A stretch of DNA of 64,000 bases from Maridesulfovibrio bastinii DSM 16055 (GCF_000429985.1 NZ_AUCX01000020.1:1-64000); one strand, 5' to 3'. Shown: positions 18,091 to 26,051, counted from the first letter of the stretch. Program-made: numbers and translations. The notes: generated by a model from the letters alone, not told the origin.

Positions 18091-18828
18091 ATGAGTACAT
18101 GGCGCATGCTGCGTAATGTAGCTAAAAATAAGACTGAACCTATTTATAAGATGTTTGGTGGTAAGGTTGAAAATGAACCTGAAAACAAACTCCCCCTTGG
18201 AATCCATATAGGCGGAAAAATTCAAATCGAACAGACTTCCTTTCTCTTGGGAAGAAAAGGGGAAATTCCACTTCAGCTTGAATCTCCGGGAAAAGAACTT
18301 ATTGTTATTGCTTACGGACAGATTAAATATGATAATGCGAATGTTTATCGTATTTATCTGGAATCAGTTGATTCTTCAAAAGAAGCAATGCTTCAGATAG
18401 TTGAAGAAGATGGAAATATTGCTGAAATTCGGCTTTTTAGAACTATCGATGAAATATACCCGACAGATGAAGACGAGTGGGATTTCTGGCTGGCTGAAGC
18501 TGATGGCTATATCGGGTTGAATGAATTTTCACTCAAGGAAGAAGATTTTCCTGATTCTATCCCTCCCTCTTATTTAAGAGTATGGGGAGAAGACAGCCAA
18601 TTCAGGGTTAAGCCCCTTGAGTGGAAAGAGTTTTTGCGTTCAGCACAGGATGAATCACGAATAATGCAAATTACCCATCAGCTCATGCTTTATGGACGGT
18701 GGGTAAATGAAGATAATGATATCGCGGAATATGCCTTGCTGGATATGGAAGAGTCCAGTGATGAAGCGTGTGTGAATGTTTTTCTCGGGATTGAAATTGA
18801 ACCCGCAGGAATCAAAATGATTTACTAA
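18091..18828 (+). CDS. DUF2491 family protein (YjfK-like)
   Basis: The 245-residue soluble protein has PLGIHIGGKIQIEQTSFLL (about 32-50), DEDEWDFWLAEADGYIG and FLGIEIEPAGIKMIY at the end, matching DUF2491. In enterobacteria yjfK sits beside yjfJ (a PspA homologue) in an operon with a DUF350 protein. Here the PspA-like gene follows by 16 bases, so the pairing is kept but the other partners are replaced by the TAXI-domain gene. Molecular function is not known. Confidence 0.7.
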   Translation: MSTWRMLRNVAKNKTEPIYKMFGGKVENEPENKLPLGIHIGGKIQIEQTSFLLGRKGEIPLQLESPGKELIVIAYGQIKYDNANVYRIYLESVDSSKEAMLQIVEEDGNIAEIRLFRTIDEIYPTDEDEWDFWLAEADGYIGLNEFSLKEEDFPDSIPPSYLRVWGEDSQFRVKPLEWKEFLRSAQDESRIMQITHQLMLYGRWVNEDNDIAEYALLDMEESSDEACVNVFLGIEIEPAGIKMIY

Positions 18829-18844
18829 TAAAACGGAGAATACC

Positions 18845-19615
18845 ATGGGATTTATGGGATTTTTTAAAAACTTCGGCAAAGTTAAAGCAAATGATATCGG
18901 CAAGAATATAATGGAAAAAGTTGCGGCCTGGGATCCTGATGGAGCCTCTGCTGCTGAGATTGAAAGCATGTCAGAGCGGCTTGATAAAATTACTCGTGAC
19001 GTTGCTGAAGCCCGTGCTGCCTATACGAAAGAACAGCGTGAAGCTGACGAAGCACAATCTTTATATAATAAGAGGCTTCAGGCAGCAGAAATCCTCCAGA
19101 AAGATATGGAGAGCAGCACTGACGAAGCTGAAAAAGCTGAAATCTCAACAGCTTTAAATGAGCTTGTTACTGAGCTTGAAGAAATGGCTCCTGATGTTAC
19201 GCGTGAAAAGGAAGAAGCTGACGAAGCCAAAGCCTTTATGGAAGAACTTGAAGAGCTGGCTAAAATTGCCGCGGATAAACTGAAAACAGCTAAGAAGTCC
19301 CTTGATCAGGCCAAACGGGACATGAAGCGTGCTAAAATTCGTGAAGAGCGCGCAAATGACCGTGCTGATCAAACTGCAAAACTTGCAGGATTCAAAGAAG
19401 ATACTGATAAATTGGGATCTGCTCTTGATGCTATGCGCCGTGAGGCTGACAAGGCAAACACCAAAGCTGAGGCCCTGAACATGAAGACAAAACTTCTTGC
19501 CCCGACCAAAGCTGAAAAAGAAAACAGCAGAATCGAAGCAGCTCTCAAACGCGCTTCCGGCGGAAGTGCTGAATCTTCCAGTATTACTGACCGGCTTGCT
19601 GCTCTAAAAAAATAA
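18845..19615 (+). CDS. PspA/IM30-like coiled-coil protein (YjfJ-like)
   Basis: The 256-residue protein is almost entirely Glu/Lys/Ala-rich heptad-type coiled coil (about 40-215). A short amphipathic start, MGFMGFFKNFGKVKAND, resembles the membrane-binding helix of PspA-family proteins. A Ser/Ala-rich end (SITDRLAALKK) closes it. PspA proteins assemble on stressed membranes. The assignment rests on architecture and on its DUF2491 neighbour rather than strong motif identity. AACGGAG lies before the ATG. The operon ends at the 19655 terminator. Confidence 0.6.
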   Translation: MGFMGFFKNFGKVKANDIGKNIMEKVAAWDPDGASAAEIESMSERLDKITRDVAEARAAYTKEQREADEAQSLYNKRLQAAEILQKDMESSTDEAEKAEISTALNELVTELEEMAPDVTREKEEADEAKAFMEELEELAKIAADKLKTAKKSLDQAKRDMKRAKIREERANDRADQTAKLAGFKEDTDKLGSALDAMRREADKANTKAEALNMKTKLLAPTKAEKENSRIEAALKRASGGSAESSSITDRLAALKK

Positions 19616-19654
19616 ATAGTTACCCTGACCGTTAAAGCGGCTTGAATACGAATC

Positions 19655-19704
19655 AAAACCGCTCCTTTGGGACCAGAATAGGTCCTGTGGGAGCGGTTTT
19701 TTTA
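19655..19704 (+). terminator. Terminator, copy 2 of a repeated element
   Basis: AAAACCGCTCC pairs with GGAGCGGTTTT, with an inner GGGACC/GGTCC pairing and a T tract. It is near-identical to 15864-15914. Confidence 0.9.
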
Positions 19705-19758
19705 TCAAGTATAAATCATATTTTTAAAAAAATGTTTTGCATTAAGTGTTATCATTTA

Positions 19759-19787
19759 TTGACAAGTAACATGTTTTTGTCTACTTA
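19759..19787 (+). promoter_or_regulatory. Sigma-70-type promoter of the nitrogenase-like operon
   Basis: TTGACA at 19759-19764 is a perfect -35 box. A 17-base spacer leads to TACTTA at 19782-19787. It lies about 170 bases upstream of the hydrogenase-like start, which leaves room for the structured leader. Confidence 0.6.
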
Positions 19788-19811
19788 AGCACTGTTGTTA
19801 TCGTAATCTCC

Positions 19812-19881
19812 TGCGGGAAGGGGTTTCCTGACCCTAAGGGCGAACGTGATGTCTTACGTCTGCCCACTCGCATTCTCCGCA
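19812..19881 (+). promoter_or_regulatory. Structured leader, candidate three-way-junction RNA
   Basis: A closing stem pairs TGCGGGAA (19812-19819) with TTCTCCGCA (19873-19881). It encloses a small GGG/CCC hairpin (19821-19834) and a longer hairpin with GGGC/GCCC plus ACGT/ACGT (19838-19865). It lies between the promoter and the first gene. I compared it by eye with cobalamin, TPP, molybdenum-cofactor and nickel-cobalt riboswitch consensuses and found no match. It may be a cis-regulatory RNA or simply a stable leader. Confidence 0.4.
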
Positions 19882-19960
19882 CATCTGATCGCCTGTCTTC
19901 CCCTTAATTGTTTACATAAGCATAAAGCCAGAGTTGCGGCTTATGACTTTTAAGGCAGCC

Positions 19961-21625
19961 ATGTTCGAACAAAATATATGCAATGAAGCAATAAGCGGCT
20001 TTTCTATGGGGTTAGGGCCGGCAAGTGAGGTTTCCTGTATGGGAAACGCTTTTGTCATAAGAGCCCGTATTGCCGGGGGCCGGGTTGAAGAGGCCTGGAG
20101 CACCGGACGTATTATCAGGGATGTTGAATGGTTGCTAAATGGGCGGGTTGATGAAAGAAACAGACCCGCATTTACTCAGCGGGTGAACAGTCTCTGCAAC
20201 GATGGTCATTCTCTGGCTGTTGTCAGGACTATTGAACAGTTGACCGGAACAGTACCTCCTGAAAAAGCCGGCCTGATACGTAAAATTGTTCAGTCAATCC
20301 GAATCCTTCAGGAACATCTGCTTCATTTTTATCAGTTCAATTTAACAGACTGGGTTGATTTAAAGACTGCTGCTCTTGCTTATCCTCAAAGTACATATCG
20401 TTTTGCCGCAAGCGGGTTTGATGGAGTTTTTTATGATGAAGCCCGCAGCAACCTTAAAAAAATGATTCGTGAAAGGGGCGATCTGGCTCCGGCAGGGCAT
20501 CCTGAATACAGGGGTGCCGCAGAATTACACCTTATGCTTTATGCGCATTCCCTTAAGTCGCTTAAGATTCAGTCGGTTATAAAGAAATCTCTTAAACTGC
20601 TTGGCTGTGACTCGAACTCTTACATGGCTTATCAGGTTGGTGGAGTCTCACCTAATTTAAAACTGGACGAGAAAAAGCTCCGGCAGCTTAAAAGTTATCT
20701 GGAAGAGTGTGCTGAATTCATAAACATAATTTTCCTCCCTGATCTTGAACTGCTGGCTTCGGCATATCGTGAGAGCTACTCCATCGGCAGTGGAAATTCA
20801 TTCATCAGCAGTAACGATTTTAATTCTTCATACTCCTCGGAACTTTTGTATTCCGGTGGATTCCATGATTTCCATAAGTGTCGCGAAAATGTGCAGGAAA
20901 ATTTTAATTCCCTGCGGTTGAATTATTCCATTTCGGAAGAGCTGGAACCGCACTGGGATATCTCGGATCAATTTCGCTATAGGCTGAATCCTCTGCTGCT
21001 CGGTCCTACCTTCAAGTGGCCGGCAAGTAATTTTTCATGGTTGTCCGCCCCCCGTTATAAAGGTGAATCCTGCGAAGCCGGACCATTATCAAGGATCATT
21101 AATCTATGGACCTTTGGTGATGCAGAGCGGAAAGCCGCTTGTGAGAGACTGCTGCATAATTTTGAAATAAAGCCCGCATTACTTAACTCTACTTTAGGGC
21201 GCCTTGTTGCCAGAGGACTTGAAACAGCTGTGTTGTCACAGGAAATAATTGAAGCTGTAGAGCGCATTGCCGTGCTGCCTGAATATGAGAAAGCTTTCAT
21301 TTCGGAATGGAGCTTGCCAGCTTCCGGTGAAGCCACAACCGCGACTGAAGTTTCAAGAGGGATGCTTGTCCATTCAATCAGGGTCGAAAACAGTCAGATC
21401 GCCGAACATAAATATCTCATACCCTCTCTCTGGAATTTTTCACCGAAAGATTCAACAGGAGAACCCGGACCTATGGAGAACATTTTATCCGGCTTGAAGG
21501 TTTACGATACTGATTATCCATTGGAGATTTTACGAACCATCCATGAGCTGGACCCATGTAATATCTGTCATCTGGTTTTTGAAAATGCTGATAACGGCAT
21601 AACTTCAATGGCTGTTCCCAAATAA
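19961..21625 (+). CDS. [NiFe]-hydrogenase large-subunit homologue with altered active-site ligands
   Basis: About 554 residues, the usual length for the family. The homology is clear: ARIAGGRVEEAWSTGRIIRDVEWLLNGR at the N terminus, RGMLVHSIRVENSQIAEHKYLIPSLWNFSP near 450, and DPCNIC at 531-536. The first Ni-binding motif RxCGxC reads RVNSLC (74-79), so the first Cys is Asn76. The C-terminal motif DPCxxCxxH reads DPCNICHLV, so both Cys remain but the following His is Val. Sixteen residues follow, the size of the tail removed from normal precursors. No small subunit is encoded nearby. It heads an operon with radical-SAM and nitrogenase-like genes, so it is probably not a plain hydrogenase. AAGG precedes the chosen ATG; ATG 19943 and TTG 19934 are alternatives. 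Confidence 0.8.
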   Translation: MFEQNICNEAISGFSMGLGPASEVSCMGNAFVIRARIAGGRVEEAWSTGRIIRDVEWLLNGRVDERNRPAFTQRVNSLCNDGHSLAVVRTIEQLTGTVPPEKAGLIRKIVQSIRILQEHLLHFYQFNLTDWVDLKTAALAYPQSTYRFAASGFDGVFYDEARSNLKKMIRERGDLAPAGHPEYRGAAELHLMLYAHSLKSLKIQSVIKKSLKLLGCDSNSYMAYQVGGVSPNLKLDEKKLRQLKSYLEECAEFINIIFLPDLELLASAYRESYSIGSGNSFISSNDFNSSYSSELLYSGGFHDFHKCRENVQENFNSLRLNYSISEELEPHWDISDQFRYRLNPLLLGPTFKWPASNFSWLSAPRYKGESCEAGPLSRIINLWTFGDAERKAACERLLHNFEIKPALLNSTLGRLVARGLETAVLSQEIIEAVERIAVLPEYEKAFISEWSLPASGEATTATEVSRGMLVHSIRVENSQIAEHKYLIPSLWNFSPKDSTGEPGPMENILSGLKVYDTDYPLEILRTIHELDPCNICHLVFENADNGITSMAVPK

Positions 21626-21648
21626 TTTAGCAAGTCAGGATAGCAGTG

Positions 21649-22659
21649 ATGAATCGCAGCGAAATATTAGAGGCTTTGTGTACTGAGGGAAATGAGCAGG
21701 CCCTTTTTGAAAGGGCCGAAGAAGTCAGGCTGCAAAATGTAGGTAATGAAGTTCAGTTAAGGGGGGTAATCCATTTTTCCAATTATTGCGTGCGTAATGA
21801 TCTGTATTGCGGCCTCTCCGTTGCAAACAAATCCTGCAAACGGTTCAGAATGGATAAAGAGACAATTTTAAACGCCGCATACTCCGTTGCTGATTACGGT
21901 TTGAAAACCGTGGTTCTCCAGTCCGGGGAAGACCGTTATTACAGCTTAAAAGATTTTTGCAGCATAATTGAAACCATTCGTGAAAAAACAGATATGGCTG
22001 TGACTTTGAGTCTTGGTGAACGCTCACAGGATGAGTTTGAAGCTCTAAGGTCTGCCGGGGCAGAGCGTTATCTGATGAAGCATGAAACCATGAACCCGGA
22101 GCTTTATTCCTATATGCGTTCAGGACTTAAGCTCGCAGACCGCCTCAAACAGATAGAAACACTGCGCAAGGTCGGGTTTCAGACCGGAGTTGGAAATATT
22201 GTCGGGCTTCCCGGGCAGACCGTGGATGACCTCTGTGATGACATTATGTTTTTTCAGGATTTTCAACCTGATATGGTTAATGTCGGTCCTTTTATTCCTC
22301 ACGCTCAGACTCCTTTGAAAAATGAACCAGTTGCTGCTGAAAAAATGCTGCTGAAAGTCTTTGCCCTGACCAGAATTGTGACCGGAAATACGCACATGGC
22401 CGCAGCCAATACCGTTGCGACAATGAATCCTGAGAACGGGCAGTATCAGGCTTTGACCCTTGGCGGGGCCAATGTCCTTATGCCCAACTGCAATCCTTTT
22501 CCCGAAAGTAAAAAAGATAAAGTTGAATATGAATTTCAGATAACCACCCGCAAAAGATATGTTTCCGTTGAAGAAGCGCGAAAGTTGTTAAAGCGGGCCG
22601 GCAGAACAGAGGGTGAAGGAAAAGGTCATTCATTAAAAATTCAAGGAGAACAGCTTTGA
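21649..22659 (+). CDS. HydE-like radical-SAM family protein with Asp in the CxxxCxxC motif
   Basis: About 336 residues with a HydE/BioB-like TIM barrel. VQLRGVIHFSNYC at about 35-47 and the later GNIVGLPGQTVDDLCDD and NVGPFIPHAQTPL match HydE closely. The SAM-cluster motif reads C47-VRN-D51-LY-C54. Asp, encoded by GAT at 21799-21801, replaces the second Cys; C63 lies close by. In normal HydE this motif binds the [4Fe-4S] cluster that cleaves SAM. The protein may use Asp or another residue as ligand, or may have lost radical chemistry. It starts 23 bases after the hydrogenase-like gene, with AGGA upstream, and overlaps the NifH-like start. Confidence 0.8.
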   Translation: MNRSEILEALCTEGNEQALFERAEEVRLQNVGNEVQLRGVIHFSNYCVRNDLYCGLSVANKSCKRFRMDKETILNAAYSVADYGLKTVVLQSGEDRYYSLKDFCSIIETIREKTDMAVTLSLGERSQDEFEALRSAGAERYLMKHETMNPELYSYMRSGLKLADRLKQIETLRKVGFQTGVGNIVGLPGQTVDDLCDDIMFFQDFQPDMVNVGPFIPHAQTPLKNEPVAAEKMLLKVFALTRIVTGNTHMAAANTVATMNPENGQYQALTLGGANVLMPNCNPFPESKKDKVEYEFQITTRKRYVSVEEARKLLKRAGRTEGEGKGHSLKIQGEQL

Positions 22660-23423
22660 TCAAAGTCGCTATTTACGGCAAAGGCGGTATTGGGAAATCT
22701 ACGGTTACTTCGGGTATCTCAGCCGCGTTGGGAGTAAAGGGATACAATGTCATGCAATTGGGATGCGACCCGAAAACAGACTCTACGATCAATCTGCTTG
22801 GGGGAACGCCTCCGCCTCCTATTTTACAGTATATGCAGGAGCACGGCATGCCCGAAAATCTGGATGAAGTCATCAGCCGTGGGTTCGGCAATGTGGCCTG
22901 TCTTGAAGTCGGCGGACCTACTCCCGGTGTCGGATGTTTCGGCCGGGGAATGCTCACAGCTTTTGAAATGCTGGAGGAGAAGGGAGCTTATGAAAAATAC
23001 AAACCTGATGTGGTGCTCTACGATATTTTGGCTGATATCGTCTGTGGAGGGATAGCTGTTCCCATGCGTGAAGGCTTTGCAGACAAGGTCTGTATAGTTA
23101 CCTCCGGGGAAAAAATGGCTCTGCTGGCCGCTCAGAACATCATTACAGCTTTAAGAAATTTTGCTGACAGAAATTACGCCGAACTTGGCGGTCTTATTCT
23201 CAACTGCCGGGATATGGATGATGAGGAAGAAAGGGTCAATGAATTTGCCCGGAAAATGGGAACTTCGGTGATCGGGGTTATCCCGAGGGATACGACAATC
23301 CATTCTTATGAAGAAGATGGAAAGACTATAGTTGAGGGAGAGAGTTCACACCCGACCTCGAAAAGGTTTTTTGATCTTGCCGATACCATTTTAAATTTTA
23401 AGCAGGCTAAAAAAGTCGCCTAA
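22656..23423 (+). CDS. NifH-like nitrogenase-family reductase (Fe protein)
   Basis: The 255-residue protein has an intact P-loop GKGGIGKST (8-16), CDPKTDST (37-44) for switch I, and both [4Fe-4S] ligands of the homodimer. These are C94 in GPTPGVGCFGRG and C130 in YDILADIVCGG. It should be an ATP-driven electron donor to the adjacent NifD/K-like pair. TTG is the start, overlapping the radical-SAM stop (TTGA) with AAGGAGA seven bases upstream. It is shorter than true NifH, as in other nitrogenase-like reductases, and lacks the usual long C-terminal tail. No nifB or nifEN lies in the window. Confidence 0.9.
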   Translation: MIKVAIYGKGGIGKSTVTSGISAALGVKGYNVMQLGCDPKTDSTINLLGGTPPPPILQYMQEHGMPENLDEVISRGFGNVACLEVGGPTPGVGCFGRGMLTAFEMLEEKGAYEKYKPDVVLYDILADIVCGGIAVPMREGFADKVCIVTSGEKMALLAAQNIITALRNFADRNYAELGGLILNCRDMDDEEERVNEFARKMGTSVIGVIPRDTTIHSYEEDGKTIVEGESSHPTSKRFFDLADTILNFKQAKKVA

Positions 23424-23449
23424 ATCTGGAATTACAGGAGTGTAATGAA

Positions 23450-24748
23450 ATGAATCTGGATAATGCAGGTATCAGGCTTGCTGATCTGAAACAAAAATCG
23501 GACTTTCCGTTTGCCCCGCTGGAAGGAGTAGGCCCGAATCTTGCCGGATGGGGGGTCATAGAAACATGTCTGCTCCTTCCGCAATCAATTGCGGTTATGG
23601 TCGGCCCCTCGGCCTGTCTCAGGCATTCGGCTTTCATGGCTCATGCCCGCGGGTTCACGGACCGTTTTTATATGTTGTGTATGTCCGAGCTGGATATGAC
23701 CCTTGGCAATCATCTGGAAAATATTGAACGCGGTGTTGCTGATATAATTTCCCGCCGTGATGAGAAGGTTGTTTTTCTTATTGTTGGTTGCCCTGACTAT
23801 ATTCTTGGTACTGACTTTACCGGGGTCATCAGCCGTCTGGAGAAGTCCACTGGCCGGCGGATTATTCTGGGTGCCATGGCCCCAATTACTATCGGGATGA
23901 AAGAATCACCTTTCACCTCTGCCTACACTTCGTTTTTTGAGTTCCTCAAGGATAAGGACAGGGACTCCTCTGAAAGTGTGGTCAATATCCTTGGCACATT
24001 CATGCCTTTACCGGAATCAAGTGAACTTTATCAGGTCCTTAATGGCGCAGGTATAGATAAAGTCCTCCAGATTCCTTTATGCCGTGATCTGGATGAGTTT
24101 TCCGGCATGGCCAAAGGGACTGCTTCTGTGGTCATGCATCCGCTGGCTAATGGTCTTTGCGGTAAAATGGAAAAGGAAATGGGCATTCAGTCATGTTTTG
24201 CCCCTATGTCATACGGGTTCAGCAGTATTCGGGAGCAGTATGACAAAATAGGTGGAGCAATCGGCTGTTCATTTGAACTGGACGAACTGGAAAAGAGTGC
24301 CGGTGAAAAATCCGTAGAAATGTTCAAGATGATCCGCGGTAAAAAAACAGCTGTCGGATGCAGCATAAACGGAAGCCCATTTGAGCTGGCTTTGTGCCTT
24401 CTTGAAAATGGTGTTGATGTTGAGACCCTGTTTGCCCGGGGCACCATAAAACCTTACGAGTGGGGGCTGATGGATAACCTCAGGAAAATAAAACCTGAGA
24501 TTATGGTTTATAATGCCTCCCATCCAGCTCTATGCGGCAAAACAGATCCTTTTGATTCAATTGAGCTTGCTTACGGTGTTGATGCCGGAATGTATTGTAA
24601 AGAGGCTGTTAACGTACCTCTTTCGCGTTATCAGGAGCAGGCTTACGGTTATGAAGCTACAATCTGGATGCTGGAGCAGACTATGGAAGCCATGAATAAT
24701 CCTGTCAGAAATTATGACTGGATATACGAGCATGACTTTCTTATCTGA
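23450..24748 (+). CDS. NifD-like catalytic-component subunit of a nitrogenase-like enzyme
   Basis: The 432-residue protein belongs to the oxidoreductase/nitrogenase component 1 family. Three Cys match the P-cluster ligand positions: C40 (VIETCLLLP), C56 (GPSACLRHS) and C114 (IVGCPDYILGTD). After C56 comes MSELDMTLGNHLENIERGVADI, equivalent to the LTE-D-GG region. It lacks the length and cofactor-binding landmarks of true NifD. It is co-transcribed with the NifH-like gene (26-base gap). It may reduce a tetrapyrrole, an organosulfur compound or another substrate; the sequence does not decide. Confidence 0.85.
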   Translation: MNLDNAGIRLADLKQKSDFPFAPLEGVGPNLAGWGVIETCLLLPQSIAVMVGPSACLRHSAFMAHARGFTDRFYMLCMSELDMTLGNHLENIERGVADIISRRDEKVVFLIVGCPDYILGTDFTGVISRLEKSTGRRIILGAMAPITIGMKESPFTSAYTSFFEFLKDKDRDSSESVVNILGTFMPLPESSELYQVLNGAGIDKVLQIPLCRDLDEFSGMAKGTASVVMHPLANGLCGKMEKEMGIQSCFAPMSYGFSSIREQYDKIGGAIGCSFELDELEKSAGEKSVEMFKMIRGKKTAVGCSINGSPFELALCLLENGVDVETLFARGTIKPYEWGLMDNLRKIKPEIMVYNASHPALCGKTDPFDSIELAYGVDAGMYCKEAVNVPLSRYQEQAYGYEATIWMLEQTMEAMNNPVRNYDWIYEHDFLI

Positions 24749-24797
24749 TAATCCCTGCTTTTTGAATAAAACCGGAATGTAAATATAAGGATTTTTC

Positions 24798-25991
24798 ATG
24801 AAAGAATATCATCACCTGCTCCCGCTGGCCACAGGCTACTTTGGAGCCAGTTCAGCCCTTTATGACTTTGACGGTCTTATCGTTGTATATGGTCCCGCCG
24901 GTGGAGCATGGCACATAAATATTGAAGATGAACCTCGCTGGTATCGAGGCCCGGCAACAGTTGTCGGAGCCGGACTGTTGGAAATGGATGTCATTCTAGG
25001 CAATGACGACAAGTTCATAAACAACATTGTTCAGACAGCGAAACAACTGGATAGAAAATTTGTTGCCCTTTCAGGGACCCCTATCTCTGAGATAATAGGT
25101 ACCGATCTTAAAGGTTTTGCCCACACCATTGAAGCCCGGACGAATCTTCCGGTTTTTATGGTTCCCACAGCAGGGTCTGAACCTTACCCCGAGGGCGCAT
25201 CCAAAGCATTGCTGGCTCTTGCTGATAAATTTATGGACGATAGCGCTCCCAAGGTTGCGAACGGTGTAAATGTTCTTGGTGCGATTCATCTTTCAACAGG
25301 TAAAGAGAACCATCTTGAACCGCTCTATCGCGGCCTGATACAGCAGGGCTATGAATTATTAAGTGTTATGTCTTCACCATGCAGCTATGTTGAGAATCCG
25401 CTTGAAGGTTTCTGCCGTGCTCCCGGTGCAGCAATTAATGCGGTGGTCTCTACCAGCGGTATCAAACTGGCACAGGAAATGTACTCCAGATATGGAACCT
25501 CATTTATTGTCGGTATGCCTGTAGGACGTTCAGGTCAGGATTGTTTTTTTAAGTACTTGAAAGGGGAAACCTACGCCTGTGAAAGTCGCGTAAGTGGAGC
25601 CGGATACAGACACGCTGTCGTTGTTGGTGAACCTGTTTTAAGCTACGGCATAAAACACAGCCTTTCTTATGACTTCGGGATTCCTGAGATTGATGTTGTT
25701 TCCGTTGTACCAAGTGAAGAATTGTTTTCTGAAATAGTAGGTTGCAAAGGCATTATGGCTGAAAAAGGGGCAGCTGATCTCGATACTGATGAGGAGAACA
25801 TAATCAGGCAGAAAATGAATACTCCTGATGTTGATATTGTCATTGCTGATCCCTGTTACAAGGCTCTTCTGGAATCTGAAAAACGTTTTGTCTGTCTGCC
25901 GCACACTGCAATGAGTGCCAGAGCAAACTGGGATATGCCTTATGAATATGTCGGGGAAGAAGGCTATAATTACCTGTCTGAACACATGTAA
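24798..25991 (+). CDS. NifK-like subunit lacking P-cluster cysteines
   Basis: The 397-residue member of nitrogenase component 1 has LPLATGYFGASSALYDFDGLIVVYGPAGGAWH at the N terminus and LSGTPISEIIGTDL near 91-104. These are the positions where NifK carries its P-cluster Cys, but all are Gly, Ala or Thr here. Any cluster would be held by the three Cys of the NifD-like partner plus a non-Cys ligand, as in DPOR-type enzymes. AAGGA precedes the start. It is the last gene of the operon, followed by a strong terminator. Confidence 0.8.
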   Translation: MKEYHHLLPLATGYFGASSALYDFDGLIVVYGPAGGAWHINIEDEPRWYRGPATVVGAGLLEMDVILGNDDKFINNIVQTAKQLDRKFVALSGTPISEIIGTDLKGFAHTIEARTNLPVFMVPTAGSEPYPEGASKALLALADKFMDDSAPKVANGVNVLGAIHLSTGKENHLEPLYRGLIQQGYELLSVMSSPCSYVENPLEGFCRAPGAAINAVVSTSGIKLAQEMYSRYGTSFIVGMPVGRSGQDCFFKYLKGETYACESRVSGAGYRHAVVVGEPVLSYGIKHSLSYDFGIPEIDVVSVVPSEELFSEIVGCKGIMAEKGAADLDTDEENIIRQKMNTPDVDIVIADPCYKALLESEKRFVCLPHTAMSARANWDMPYEYVGEEGYNYLSEHM

Positions 25992-26015
25992 TTAAATACT
26001 TTAATAACACGTCAG

Positions 26016-26051
26016 CTAAAAAAGGCCGGGAATTTACCCGGCCTTTTTTTC
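26016..26051. terminator. Bidirectional terminator between the nitrogenase-like operon and hydF
   Basis: GGCCGGG and CCCGGCC pair around a six-base loop, with A residues before and T residues after. Confidence 0.92.

Noticed and set aside
19961-21625. Ordinary uptake [NiFe]-hydrogenase
   Set aside because: One Ni ligand and the maturation His are replaced, and no small subunit gene is nearby.
22656-25991. True nitrogen-fixation nifHDK
   Set aside because: The NifK-like protein lacks all P-cluster Cys, both large subunits are short, and nifE, nifN and nifB are absent.
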